Shown: positions 35,144 to 45,499, counted from the stretch's first letter. The stretch: DNA of 64,000 nt from Magicicada septendecula (GCA_034769895.1 CM068367.1:1311395046-1311459045), one strand, 5' to 3'. Program-made: numbers and translations. Notes: generated by a model not told the origin, from the letters alone.

Positions 35144-35161
35144 GTCCCTGTTCGGGCGCCA
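35144..35161 (-). promoter_or_regulatory. Primer-binding site of element C, tRNA-Lys(UUU) type
   Basis: The plus strand reads gtccctgttcgggcgcca, the exact 3' terminal 18 bases (with CCA) of tRNA-Lys(UUU). On the element's minus strand this is the classical Lys3 primer-binding site, placed two bases from the LTR edge. Confidence 0.9.
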
Positions 35162-35163
35162 AA

Positions 35164-36222
35164 TGTAACTCTACGATTTACATTTAATTATAATTCTCTT
35201 ACCTTCGGGTTTTTATTCCAAAGTCTTTCAGACGAAAACAGCTGCAAAAAGGATTACTTGGATTTGATATGTTCAATAATTACGTTAACACCAAAATTTT
35301 CAAATTGTAACAAATTATCTTTCTTTTTTATTTAGCACTCATAATACAACAGGTTATTATATTTTTATGACTACCTTTTCTTGCTGTTATCAATAAATTG
35401 TAAGTAATTATCAATCAGAACGGGTATACATCCAAAAAAAACTTTCCTTAACTATTTCTAAATAGTACCGTAACATATAGTAAAGAATTAACTATAATGA
35501 ATTCTATTTAATGAACCAATACGTAATTTATCTGTTACCTTAGAGATCTCATTTAAGCTGGACATTTTTATTGAAAATAATAATTTTTTTATTATTGAAA
35601 AATTATAATTTGTTTTGGCCATTTAATTATGTGCTTTCGCTTTTACTTAACTGCCCATGGTCCAATTCGTAGCACTGCCTGTTGAGACGCTTGCTTGGTT
35701 TCGACGCACTCCGACACTAAGTTGCATTGAGTTTAGTTGTTGTTAATTACTTTAAACTTTATGCACTGTAAAGTATATATTTATATAGCTGGCTGGCTTT
35801 TAAAATTTGCTCGAGCGCTTGGATGGTAAATAGGCTAGCCACGCGGCCATGAATTGCAGTAGAACTTTTTATAAATGTTTTAACACTTAGCTAGATAGGC
35901 CGAATTTATTTTACGGCCTATCTTGTACTCCCGAGGCCACTGTTTTAACGAACTTGTCAGACTGCTCTTTACTGTCCGATGCAAACACTGGTGAAGAAGT
36001 GTGCTTACTCATGACACACAGCAGACTGGGTTTCACACAAGCCTGCTGCTATGTGATTACGCAATGCGTCTGGCAGTTGTTTTGGCTGACTGTATGTGTG
36101 TTGCATTGCTGTACTGGAGGCTCCTTACAGGTGAAAGTCTGGCAATTTGGAAAGTGCTTAAAATGATGATTTGAATTAATATGAAATTAAACTGGGGTGG
36201 CTCACAAATCCGTACCGTCACA
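35164..36222 (-). mobile_element. 5' LTR of element C
   Basis: 1,059 bp, almost identical to 31085-32143. The outer flank is GGGT (36223-36226), matching the left flank. Confidence 0.9.
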
Positions 36223-36226
36223 GGGT

Positions 36227-37560
36227 TCATCATTAATTCCAATGGAATTAATTTGAAGAAGGAAATAGTAATTCCGCTACCTTTTGGAGGTGTATGAGTA
36301 TATTTCTCGAAATCTAGTTCAGTAATTATTCATCAGTTTGGTTTGAATGAAATGGTTTTGATACTTTCAATTTATTAAGGTTAATTCATTTTATTTTAAT
36401 TTATTTTTTCGTTTAAAATTGTCTACTGAACTGTTCTCAATAGCATATAACAATCGAATGTTAAAGTTTTTATACATTCTTTTCCGTATTTGTATTAATT
36501 CAACTTCACTCATTAGCATATAACAATCGAATAATGAAATCAACAAGATTTTTTACATTTTAGTTACCCTAACAACCATTACTTTCTGTCATTGGATGAT
36601 ATTTGATATCCTAGAGCCAGAATTAGAAAATATTACTACTCTTTTTTAATAAAATACTCCATGCTTGGAATTATACCAAATTACATAAAACTCTCACTTA
36701 ATCTACCTTATTAAACCGTAGACATTTTACTATAATTTCATCTGACTGGACTTATTAAAAAGGTATTAATTTCCTTTTACAAATATTAAATTTAGGCCTA
36801 TTGGTTTTCTTGCACCTGTTATAATATTGTTTTGTTTTTAACTTAATTTTTCTTTACCTGACCTACTGTACAAATAGTCACTGGCTTATGGCAACTTACA
36901 TCAATTTTAATTTCCTGGTTTCAATTCATTATATTATTTAGTTCATCATTGAACCCTTCATTATTTTTTAACATAACTATAAGAACTACTTTGCCAACTT
37001 ATTAACACTTATTGCCTTCCTGGCCAAGTTTACAAACATTATTTTAAACATCTTCATTAATCCATTAAAGTAAATACATTTAACATAATATCGTACCTAA
37101 TACATGTACTTATACTTAATTATTTACATACAATTTTAACATAAATAAAAGGATTACCACTGACTAAGTACTTCTTTAAAGCAACAGCTCCACTCTTACT
37201 ATCCACAAAACATAAAATAAATATCCTGTAAGCACTATATCATGCTACAGTACAACACCAAGTACATTTTATACACATTAAATATTAATTTGAATAGTAT
37301 TTTATACTTAATTCCTACACATTAAACTCCTCCCATTAGACACAATGTTTATGTTTCACATCTCATACTACTCATTACATATTTTAGATTTAGGTACACT
37401 TTTAAAGTTTTAATTACTTAGTAACCTTACTAGGTACCTCTAATGCATTCTTCAGGTGAGATGGGCCCTCTTGTATTTAATTATAACAGGGTTTGGGCAT
37501 TGTTTTAAATCATATTTACATAGCTTTTTATGTAACGTCGGGGACCTCAACTCTGTTACG
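36227..37560. other. Right part of element E
   Basis: AT-rich sequence that joins to 31080 once C is removed. The word tagcatataacaatcgaat occurs twice (about 36440 and 36517). The end (cgttaca) matches the LTR-like edge of G. No coding region is supported. Confidence 0.4.
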
Positions 37561-37562
37561 TT

Positions 37563-37565
<3 letters not shown>

Positions 37566-37608
<43 letters not shown>
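37566..37608. repeat. (TA)n tract between element E and the mini-PLE
   Basis: About 21 perfect TA units, directly followed by the PLE1-type word aatttgtgatg. Confidence 0.95.
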
Positions 37609-37612
<4 letters not shown>

Positions 37613-37770
37613 GTGATGTTTTCAATTTGATTCTTCTGCAAGTAGATAATATTGTATATTCTTAAAAAGAATATACAATATTATCTACTTGCAGAAGAAA
37701 CAAAATGAAAACATCACAAATTATATAATTACTGCAAGAAACATCGAGTTACTTATATAGAAAATGATGG
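37609..37770. mobile_element. Mini-PLE1: palindromic terminal-only insertion (162 bp)
   Basis: The left arm (37609-37663) and the right arm (37666-37722) are inverse copies of each other around the centre ttcttaaaaagaat. The right arm plus tail (to cgagttacttatatagaaaatgatgg) is identical in kind to the PLE1 terminal segment that follows the hammerhead at 50792. There is no ribozyme core, RT or endonuclease. (TA)n lies on the left and (AT)5 on the right, so the insert sits in an AT microsatellite like the large PLE1 locus. Confidence 0.8.
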
Positions 37771-37780
37771 ATATATATAT

Positions 37781-39082
37781 TGCGACAGTACAAATAAGTG
37801 ATGTACTGAGCATTGAATATAAAAATTTAAATATACCTAATAAACTGTAAATAATTAATAATGTATTAGAAATAAGCATGTCAGGGATTGCAAGCTTGGC
37901 TCAGACAAAAATATGAACAGGTGTTTCGACCTGAATCGATGTGCACACACACACAAATGTAACTGAAAGTGTGTACACCAGTATTTTGCATGTGTGTGTG
38001 ACACAGGTCTATGCAGGCAAGTTTACCACCCCAAGATGAATAATTGCATAATTACTGTTTTTCCGTAATTATTCATAAACTATAAATAAGGAGTAAAATC
38101 CAAAAACACAATAAAATGTAATAAAATTTACTAAATACTGTGTACAAAAACCACGTGAAAGGGACACACCGTACGAGTGTAGTGGTGAAATAACTGTGTA
38201 CAGAGCGAAAGGGTTGAGTTGCAATGTCAAAAAATACAGTGAACATGTGTAGTGAAAATAGTTATAAGATGGGTATAAGAGTATACTTACAGGACTCTGC
38301 AATTCGCAGAAATATAAGAAATAGCGAAATTGACAAGGAGTGGGGGGACCGAACCCAGAGACAATTTCAGACATGTCGATTTCGTACAACTGCAGGTGTT
38401 GACCAAGACGTGGGTATAAATAGGACACACACGCTACAGTTGTTCTCTTTTTTCGATCACCCACAGTGCAGCGGGAGCTTCTGCCCGTCCGCGCAGAGTA
38501 TTTAAATTTTTTGTAAATAGTTTCATCCTTCCAGTTACATACAGTTATGTAACTGGATTGTAAAAATAAGCAATTTTAAGTAGTAACAGAATTACACGAG
38601 AAGAAAATCTATATAAGAAGATCAACTGACGTCCGAAACAGCACGAGGAGAAGTTCCAGAGGAAGAGAGAGCTGACGACTTAGTTCCAGAGAGCGATACG
38701 ACGCTGGACAAGAGAGAGACGACACTGGACTCTAGGTGACTGCGCTGGACAAGAGGAAGTGATGCTGGAGTTTGAGACAAGGACGATTACAGATGGATCA
38801 ATTGATTGAGTATGATTGACGACAATAAGGTGATAAACAACTTATTTATCTCTTAATCGAACAATTAACTCAAAGACAATTAAAGACATTCTTGTTTCAT
38901 TTAAAAGTTAAGAGCCAATGTTTATTGTAAATATACAGTTAAAATCATAGATATTATTGAAGTAAAATTAACGTAAACAAGAGCTCAAATTAGTATTGAA
39001 ATGAAAAGAATGCAAAGCATTTAAATAAAAATTAGCGTTGTATAAATCAGTATTGATAAAAGAAAGATAATTATCTGTTAAA
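37781..39082 (+). mobile_element. Partial LTR H (Ty3/gypsy, related to the LTR of B)
   Basis: It starts TGCGACAGTACAAATAAG right after atatatatat, like the TGCGACAATACAAG start of the B LTR. About 630 bases in, a TATA box (tataaata, 38415-38422) is followed by acacgctacagttgttctc, and then comes a purine-rich block (gacgacttagttccagagag, gctggacaagagag). The layout resembles B but sequence similarity is low. The end is not seen, because PLE2 begins at about 39083 and a different LTR follows it. No internal region of H is present. Confidence 0.5.
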
Positions 39083-39123
39083 ACTTCCGGGCTGAAAGGT
39101 CGTGGTCGATTGCTTGAAATACT

Positions 39124-39166
39124 GCTAAACGTTTCGGCCGCACCACCGGTGGCCATCTTCAGTAGC
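39124..39166 (-). ncRNA. Hammerhead ribozyme of PLE2 (minimal, dimer-type)
   Basis: On the minus strand the order is GCUA, CUGAAGA, a helix II with GGCC on both sides of an ACCGGU-rich loop, GAAA, CGUU and UAGC. GCUA pairs with UAGC as helix I; CUGANGA and GAAA are the two catalytic boxes. Helix III is only AC/GU with no loop, the form proposed to act as a dimer in PLE ribozymes. Cleavage would follow GUU, which fits the NUH rule although GUC is more usual. It lies in the 3' untranslated part, about 150 bases after the stop. Confidence 0.75.
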
Positions 39167-39315
39167 GAAAAAATTGTGTTCGAATAGCTGACACGCCGAA
39201 CACGTCTCCCAATAAACTGGGAACAAGCAACAGTGAGTTACGGCTACGATGCCTCTATTTATAACTTTTTTGGCCGCTTCAGGTGTATCGCGCGGACCAA
39301 TGAGAAGCCAGCTCG

Positions 39316-41166
39316 TCATACTCGATTCTGATTGGCCATGGAAAATAAACCATGCCAGACACTATTTAAGGAGATGCTTTCTCCTCGGCGGTTCATAGCG
39401 ACGGACGCATTCTTATGAATATGGATGGACTCCAGATGCAGGCGAGTGAAGTAACCCCGGACAGAAGACAACACGCGGGCTTCATCAAACATCACCCGGT
39501 GATCGTCGTGGGAAAGAGCGTGTTCACCAACTGCGGACTTTTCCGGCTGGCCCAGGCGGCAGTATCTCCGATGTTCAGAGAGGCGCGTCCGGACACTACG
39601 CTTCGTGGTGCCTATGTAGACCTGGCCACACGTACAAGGAATACTGTACACCCCGCACGACGAGAGTGGATCCCTGGCGTCTTTCACCGGTCGCAGGAAC
39701 TGTTGGATCTTTTTGGTTGGCTTAAAGATCGTCCTGATGCCCCGCTTACTCAGCAACTTGCCGATGTGGTCAGTCATGCCACGGATGTAGGGCAAGACAG
39801 CAGAGCCAACAACCTCAGGCAACACCGACTCGTCCGGCCTACCAGATCTTCTCGGCCGGGCAGCTCTCCTAACCTCCGCAGCAGAATAGCCGTTGGACTG
39901 CAGTGCTTCCTCGAGATGCCGAAACTCATCTTCGAGATACTGGGGCTCACAGATTCTTTTTGCCCAGTCTACCAGAGTCTTCAGCACCGCCCTCTTCTGC
40001 CTAGGATGATGGTTGGAGGTCTTGTGCAGATATCTGTCGGTGTGCGTTGGCTTCCTAAAAACTTTATGTCCCAAGCTGCCATCGGTCCTTTTCAGGACCA
40101 ACACATCCAGAAAAGCCAATTGATCACCACTCTCGCGCTCCATCGTAAACTGTATGCGCGGGTGCACAGCGTTCAGATGTCCAAGGAAGCGTTCTAACTC
40201 TTCATCCCCATGGCTCCAGACCACGAAAGTGTCGTCCACATACCGCAACCAACACTTCGGCTTCAGAGGCGCAGATGAAATTGCCAACTCTTCAAATTTC
40301 TCCATATAGAAGTTTGCAACCACAGGGCTGAGAGGACTTCCCATGGCGACGCCATCCAACTGTTCATAGAAGCCGCCATTCCACTGGAAGTAGGTCGTTG
40401 TTAGGACCTGCCGGAACAAAGCAGTGATGTCCGCCGAGAACAGGTCACCCAAATACCCCAAGACCTCCTGAACAGGGACCATGGTGAAGAGAGAGACCAC
40501 ATCAAAACTCACGAGAACATCGCCAGGCTCCAGCACCAACTCCCGGATCCTCCGAAGGAAATCAGAAGAGTCCCGGACGAAAGAATCCGTCTGCCCGATG
40601 TGCGGCTTGAGCAATCCAGTGAGGTGCTTTGCCAAGGTGTAAGTAGGCGAGCCAATAGCACTGACGATGGGCCTCAGCGGAACGTCTTCCTTGTGGATCT
40701 TCGGTAAACCATAGAGACGAGGGGGAAGGGCCTCCGAACACCGGACAGCCGTCTTCACATCAGGCGTCAGAGAAGATTGCTTAACCAAAGAATCCGTTTT
40801 TCTGAGAACAGTAGTAGTCGGATCTGAGTTCAGCCTCCGATAAGTGGCCGGATCTAATAAACCTTCAATCTTCCGCTGGTAGTCTTCGGTGTTCAAGACC
40901 ACAGTGGCACTCCCCTTATCCGCCGGCACAATGACAATGGATTCATCCCTTTTCAATTCCCTCAAGGCTCGCAACTCCGCCGACAGAAGATTGCATTTTG
41001 GCGGAGCGGCCCTTCTAAGGGCCCTAGAAGCTTCCAAGCGTATTTCATCTGCCTGGTCTCGGGGTAGTCCTCGGATGCCTGCCTCCACGCTCGCAACTAT
41101 TTCCTCCACCGGTACTGTCTTCGGGGTAACCGCAAACTTCTCACCTTTGGCTAACACCGAGGCCAA
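39316..41166 (-). CDS. PLE2 reverse transcriptase / GIY-YIG endonuclease (N-terminally truncated)
   Basis: A 616-residue frame. RT motifs in order: IVPADKGSATVVLN (about residue 78), LYGLPKIHKEDVPLRPIVSA (about 152), SFDVVSLFTMVPVQE (about 220), GVAMGSPLSPVVANFYMEKF (about 272) and the catalytic YVDD (about 308). After a basic linker, a GIY-YIG nuclease follows: GVYSIPCTCGQVYIGTTKRS (about 505), with RTRLSEHRR and a late HLESIHIHKN. This order is diagnostic of EN-positive Penelope-like elements. Reading starts at a TTG emerging from the homopolymer, so true upstream residues are missing. No internal stop is seen in the remainder, suggesting a recent copy. Confidence 0.9.
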   Translation of the reverse strand: MASVLAKGEKFAVTPKTVPVEEIVASVEAGIRGLPRDQADEIRLEASRALRRAAPPKCNLLSAELRALRELKRDESIVIVPADKGSATVVLNTEDYQRKIEGLLDPATYRRLNSDPTTTVLRKTDSLVKQSSLTPDVKTAVRCSEALPPRLYGLPKIHKEDVPLRPIVSAIGSPTYTLAKHLTGLLKPHIGQTDSFVRDSSDFLRRIRELVLEPGDVLVSFDVVSLFTMVPVQEVLGYLGDLFSADITALFRQVLTTTYFQWNGGFYEQLDGVAMGSPLSPVVANFYMEKFEELAISSAPLKPKCWLRYVDDTFVVWSHGDEELERFLGHLNAVHPRIQFTMERESGDQLAFLDVLVLKRTDGSLGHKVFRKPTHTDRYLHKTSNHHPRQKRAVLKTLVDWAKRICEPQYLEDEFRHLEEALQSNGYSAAEVRRAARPRRSGRPDESVLPEVVGSAVLPYIRGMTDHIGKLLSKRGIRTIFKPTKKIQQFLRPVKDARDPLSSCGVYSIPCTCGQVYIGTTKRSVRTRLSEHRRYCRLGQPEKSAVGEHALSHDDHRVMFDEARVLSSVRGYFTRLHLESIHIHKNASVAMNRRGESISLNSVWHGLFSMANQNRV

Positions 41167-41186
41167 AAAAAAAAAAAAAAAAAAAA
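41164..41186. repeat. A23 homopolymer at the junction of PLE2 and element F
   Basis: A run of 23 A separates the truncated 5' end of PLE2 from TGAAACAATG, the first bases of LTR F. At the other F LTR the equivalent edge is preceded by aacaacaaaaa. Confidence 0.9.
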
Positions 41187-43298
41187 TGAAACAATGACTT
41201 AATTTATGGTAATAACAAATAAGAATTTTGTGTTAAGAAGTATTATTTTATGACAAAAATGTTATGATAAAGTTTATATGATGTTATATCAAATATGTGT
41301 TGAGTTAATGAAAAATAATGAAACAAGTTGTATTATTCAATGACTGTCGTAGAATGAAGTGTGAGGCAGTTAATCAATGTTCATAAATTCGAATTTTGTT
41401 GTATGTGATCAAGAGATCAAGATAAAATTGTTATTAGATATAGAAAAATAATTGTTTATATAAGTGCTAATAATTAAGATTTGATTGTATGTATGAATTT
41501 ATATAAAAGGGACTATAGATGCCTAACAGACATAACCACAGGAGATCAGTTTACAATAAAAGGCCTAATAGGCAAAACTACTATATAAACACTCATAACA
41601 TAAAGATTAGGTGCATCAATTAATAATAATTAATAAATACGCTATGAAGAGCTAGAAAAAAAGAAAAACATTAAATTAATAATAATATTTAATAAAATTT
41701 ATACAAATTATAATAATACCATAATGCCATAATATCGATTGGTAAAAAATAATATCGAAGGTGGATTAAATATAATAAAAAAGAAAAAAGCGGACTTATA
41801 TCAAAAAATCAGTAGAATATGTGTATAAAGTAATAAACCAACTATCGGTAAAGTTACATCCCGATAGGACAGCAAATTGATAAAGAATAGATAAAAAATA
41901 TATGAAAGAAACACTATATAGTCAAAACATGTGGAAGGCAGAAATTATTATATGTTGCTAGGGACGACAAAAGGAGAAGAAGTTGTTGATTTTGACAAGA
42001 TTTGCTTTGGATGAACTGAAAGTGATGAGATTAAAAAACCCAAGAATAATCTATTTAATCGTAATATTATAACTATCAGATACGATTATAAAGTACAAGA
42101 TTCTCATGACAATAGTTATGTCTAACACCAATACAGATTAACCAAATAACACTACAATCTGAAATAATAATAGAGAGGAAATAACTGAAGTCTACAAGAA
42201 AGAACTTGAACTGTCCCATATCCGAAGGGAATTGATGAGATATTAATCAAATCGGAAGAATTAACAGTAACACAACTCATAATATTCACAACACCAGAAA
42301 TTATAACCTTGCAATTACACGGAACAACACTAATTGCTTCAATCGAAAGAAGAACTGATTTGGATCCTGGCGGTGCAGAAGAAACATCAACCGGGCTGTA
42401 GATCAATCCAGAAGCTGTATTCCGACGTGGACAGAACAAGAATTACTTTTATTAAACCGAAGACAGAAAACCGTACTGCATAACCATTCAAAACAGTAAA
42501 TTTAGCGATCAACCTCCTACACGGTTTGCTTCGTTCGAGTCTGGTAAATTATATTATATTAACTATATTAAATACACAACACATAAATTTTGTAAATCTT
42601 GCATTCTTATCTATGTATTTTTAGTCTTCCCCACAGTTACAAGAACCTTCACACCCTGAAATAAATTAAATACAAATCAAAACATAATATATAACTAAAT
42701 ATAAATAAAGGATTAAAATAATCAACAATCGATACCTGAAGTCTATAGTCCAAGCATATGTTAATTAGCACATATCTTATTTAATGTGAATTAAGTAAAC
42801 AAATAAAGAACCTTTATATATTTGTCAAATCTTATTATTTGGAGTATGGTTTAGTGAACTGGGAACAAAAAGTAACTGAATAAGTATAGAATAAATGGTT
42901 AATATAAACATCGAAATAACCTATAAGTTTCGTTGAGCCGATACTGCAGCGCTTATAGCGGAATTATCTGACACCAAAGAGGGAGCGTAAAATTACGAAA
43001 TTAGACAGATCTCTCTTCAAGGTATAATAGGGTTGGATGAAATTGTAGAATAACGATTAAGTTGTTTAAGTTCTAGGCACACTAACACTGATAATTATTA
43101 AAGAGTTAAGTTAATATTAATTAATTACATCCATATATTCCACAACTCCAAATATCTCCGAGATTTATATAATTAAAGTAATACAAAACAAATTCACAAA
43201 CCCAACAGTGGGAATTTAAACCTTACGTACTCGATCTAATACAAATTGGCGTTCATCGCGGGACTTGAATAGTAGTGGCCACACCACGGCAGATTACA
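41187..43298 (+). mobile_element. 5' LTR of element F
   Basis: A 2.1-kb LTR, TGAAACAATG ... CAGATTACA. A TATA element (tatataaaagg from 41500) is followed by an arthropod-type initiator word TCAGT (41546). It is nearly identical to the 3' LTR apart from one extra AT-rich block at about 41615-41710. The small minus-strand frame at 42152-42439 is also in the other LTR but shows no gene character. Confidence 0.85.
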
Positions 43299-43407
43299 AA
43301 TTGGCGCTCAACTTGTGTAGGGTTTAGGTTAAGTAAAACCATAATTATACTAATATTACTTAACCAGAGCAGGCAACTGTGGGAGACTAGAAATGCAATA
43401 GAGAAAG

Positions 43408-43899
43408 ATGATACTAAAGGAAACGAAAATGCAAGAACAAGAGAGACGATTAAGTTACGCAGAATGGACGACAGTACTATTTAAGAAATTCAGCAAAGAG
43501 ATGGGATACATAGAAAAGAATACCAATGATCACGAAAGAGCACAAATGAGTCGCGCGAATGCAAGGGTAACACCAGACGACAAAATGACATTGAGAGAGA
43601 TTTATGATGAATTGTGGGAGTTAGATGCCAGGTGTAATAAAGAAAAGACTATTGGGATGACTAACGAAAAAGATGATAACAAGGTGGAGAGGATGACTGA
43701 AGAAGATTGGGAAAGATGGGACGATAATGAAGAAAAAATGAAAACCGAAAGAATAGGAGTATACGCCCAAGTGACAGAACAATATACTCAGGAAGATTAT
43801 GAACAATGGAAAAGAGAAATAAGACCACCGGAAAACCCAATACAAACAGAAAACAAAGAATTAAGGGAATGGATTAGGGTGAGGTTTGAACTATCATGA
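43408..43899 (+). pseudogene. Element F gag-like open segment 1
   Basis: A 163-residue charged segment begins MILKETKMQEQERRLSYAEW, with acidic repeats such as MTEEDWERWDDNEEKM and YTQEDYEQWKREI. It lies about 90 bases inside the primer-binding-like site, where gag is expected. No known domain is recognised. It belongs to the broken gag region of F. Confidence 0.45.
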
Positions 43900-43905
43900 G
43901 AAGAT

Positions 43906-45198
43906 ATGTGTCACTGGAGGAAGGAACACAATCAAATATATGAATTTATAGAAATGCCAAATCATAAAAAGCTAGAACAATCAAAGGTGCAAAAGGAAGT
44001 AGTCACAAACACGGAAAAGGAAATAATTGAAGAAGAGGCCCAAGGGGACCAAATAGATAAAGCGGGAGCTAGAGAAGGACTAAATTGGGAAAAATTAATG
44101 GAGTTAATGAGTAGTATTAAGGAAGATAGCAGACTCAATAAGGAGAATTTTAGGAAAATAAATGAGGAAATTAAGGAGAATAAGGAAATCAATAGACAAA
44201 TGAAAGAGGAAAATAAGGAAAACTCAAAGAGACTGGAGGAAAAATTCGATAAAATGAGTGAGGAAATTAAAGAAACCTCAAAACAAATGAACGAACGATT
44301 AAACCAAATTTACGAAAAGTTAGATAGGAATAATGATGGTTTAAAACAAATGAAGGAAGGAATCCTACAAATGAACAAAGAAAACTTAAGGCGAATGGAT
44401 GAAAGAATTGAAAAAATGAACGAAGCAGGTTTAAAGCAGATTGAGGACAAGAAGGAGCAGTTCAATAATGAGATAATGGAAACTTTCGAAGGGAAGTTTG
44501 AAAATAATGACACACTTAACCCAGAAGTGGATAAATATAAGGAGGAGACAAATAAAGAAATGGAGAGGTGTTTAAAGAATATGTCTAAAACACTAGACAA
44601 CACTTCCGAAGGTATTATAATAAATCTGACCATAGAAGAGAATATCCAGAAAATAAGGAAAATATGGAGAAAGAAAATAGTTTATACAAAGGAAGAAATG
44701 GAGATGAGGAAGGGTGGATTAATTAGTGCTGTTAACATCCCAATTAATGAGCGAAGGGAGTTATGTAAAGGCATGAATTATAGAAGAAACGTTATGAAAA
44801 TAACCAAAATAACCCACCATAGAACAATCACAAAAACTTTAAATAAATTTAAATATTATTTGAAAATATCAACGGTTAGAGAATATTTGACCAAGTCAAT
44901 TATATCGTTAATACGGAAGATACCCGTAAAACATTTGGTAAATAGTCCAGATATCCAAGGGAATGGAAAGATAGAATATACCAGTGATTATGCTAGAATA
45001 GAAGAGATACGATACCTGATAATTCAAAAGGAGCTAAACATAACTGTATACCCTGACTTAAACGAAGACTTTGCATCAGCCGAGTTACAGTACTGGCTTT
45101 GTATCATGCACAAGAGATACGTAAAAAGTGAAAAAATTGGTATGAACACTGCAGTCATCCGGACAACGGGTGCAGTCGAATTAATGGACCATGGTTAG
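43906..45198 (+). pseudogene. Element F gag-like open segment 2 (coiled coil)
   Basis: A 430-residue segment. Residues about 60-220 are a long coiled coil made of repeating words (LEEKFDKMSEEIKETSKQMN, NQIYEKLDRN, ENLRRMDERIEKMNEAGLKQ). The last 200 residues are basic and less repetitive (ITHHRTITKTLNKFKYYLKI, IPVKHLVNSPDI, LQYWLCIMHKRYV). The repeat style is close to the gag of C and D. No zinc knuckle or enzyme motif was found. A structural (gag) role is inferred from its place. Confidence 0.5.
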
Positions 45199-45269
45199 AA
45201 AAAGAAACAGTCAACCAGAAAAATGGGACTGATGTTATGAAAACTGACCAGGCAACCAATTGACAAGAT

Positions 45270-45499
45270 AAAGAAATATTATGAATAAATTCTAAAAATA
45301 ATAAGAACAACTTATTACCAGTCTTGAAGAGAAAATACTTTGAATTAAAAAGAATTTGAATTTGAATATTATGAATAAATTCTAAAAATAATAAGAACAA
45401 CTTATTACCAGTCTTGAAGAAAATTACTTGGAATTTAAAAAGAATTTGAGTTGAATACTACCACTAAATTCTAAAAATAATAAGAACAACTTATTAAAG
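45270..45499. repeat. 88-bp tandem repeat in element F, about 2.5 copies
   Basis: The unit atgaataaattctaaaaata...acttattaccagtcttgaaga recurs at about 45281, 45369 and (partial) 45457, directly after the gag-like region. Confidence 0.8.

Larger units (their letters stand above)
31085..36222 (-). mobile_element. Young gag-only LTR retroelement C
   Basis: The element has two 1,059-bp LTRs that differ at about one site by eye, a GGGT target duplication on both sides (31081-31084, 36223-36226), a polypurine tract, and an 18-base primer-binding site that exactly complements the 3' end of tRNA-Lys(UUU) (minus strand TGGCGCCCGAACAGGGAC, 35144-35161). The 3.0-kb internal region has one long frame (33669-34994) and about 1.5 kb of non-coding DNA (32144-33668). 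No protease, RT, RNase H or integrase is present, so it must depend on another element's enzymes. Its near-identical LTRs imply a very recent insertion; it looks whole for a non-autonomous element. Confidence 0.9.
29885..37565 (-). mobile_element. Old LTR-type element E (degenerate), host of insertion C
   Basis: The segment starts TGTAAC and ends GTTACGTTACA, and (TA)n lies on both outer sides, like the solo LTR G at 53732-55673; both right ends share atgcccaaa and cgttacataa words on the minus strand. Inside, on the minus strand, are a TGGCGC primer-binding-like block (about 29930-29950), an LTR-like segment (about 29950-30417) preceded by a polypurine GATGGGGGAG, and a decayed integrase tail (WYGRLKPHF at about 30973-30999). 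Paired LTRs were not found. It is a heavily broken or composite fossil whose borders are tentative. Element C (31085-36222) splits it. Confidence 0.4.
39083..41186 (-). mobile_element. PLE2: GC-rich Penelope-like element, 5'-truncated
   Basis: On the minus strand this holds a long RT plus GIY-YIG coding region (39316-41166), a 3' untranslated part and a hammerhead ribozyme (39124-39166). Its 5' end meets a pure run of 23 A (41164-41186; T on the element strand), where the reading frame starts without an ATG, so the N-terminus is lost. The element is strikingly GC-rich among 30% GC neighbours. It lies between partial LTR H and the start of LTR F. Confidence 0.85.

Noticed and set aside
39415-40197. 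260-residue plus-strand frame
   Set aside because: Shadow of the PLE2 gene on the opposite strand, long only because of its GC-rich codons.
42152-42439. 95-residue minus-strand frame that recurs at 48078-48365
   Set aside because: Both lie at the same place in the two near-identical LTRs of element F, so the repetition reflects LTR identity and not selection on a protein.
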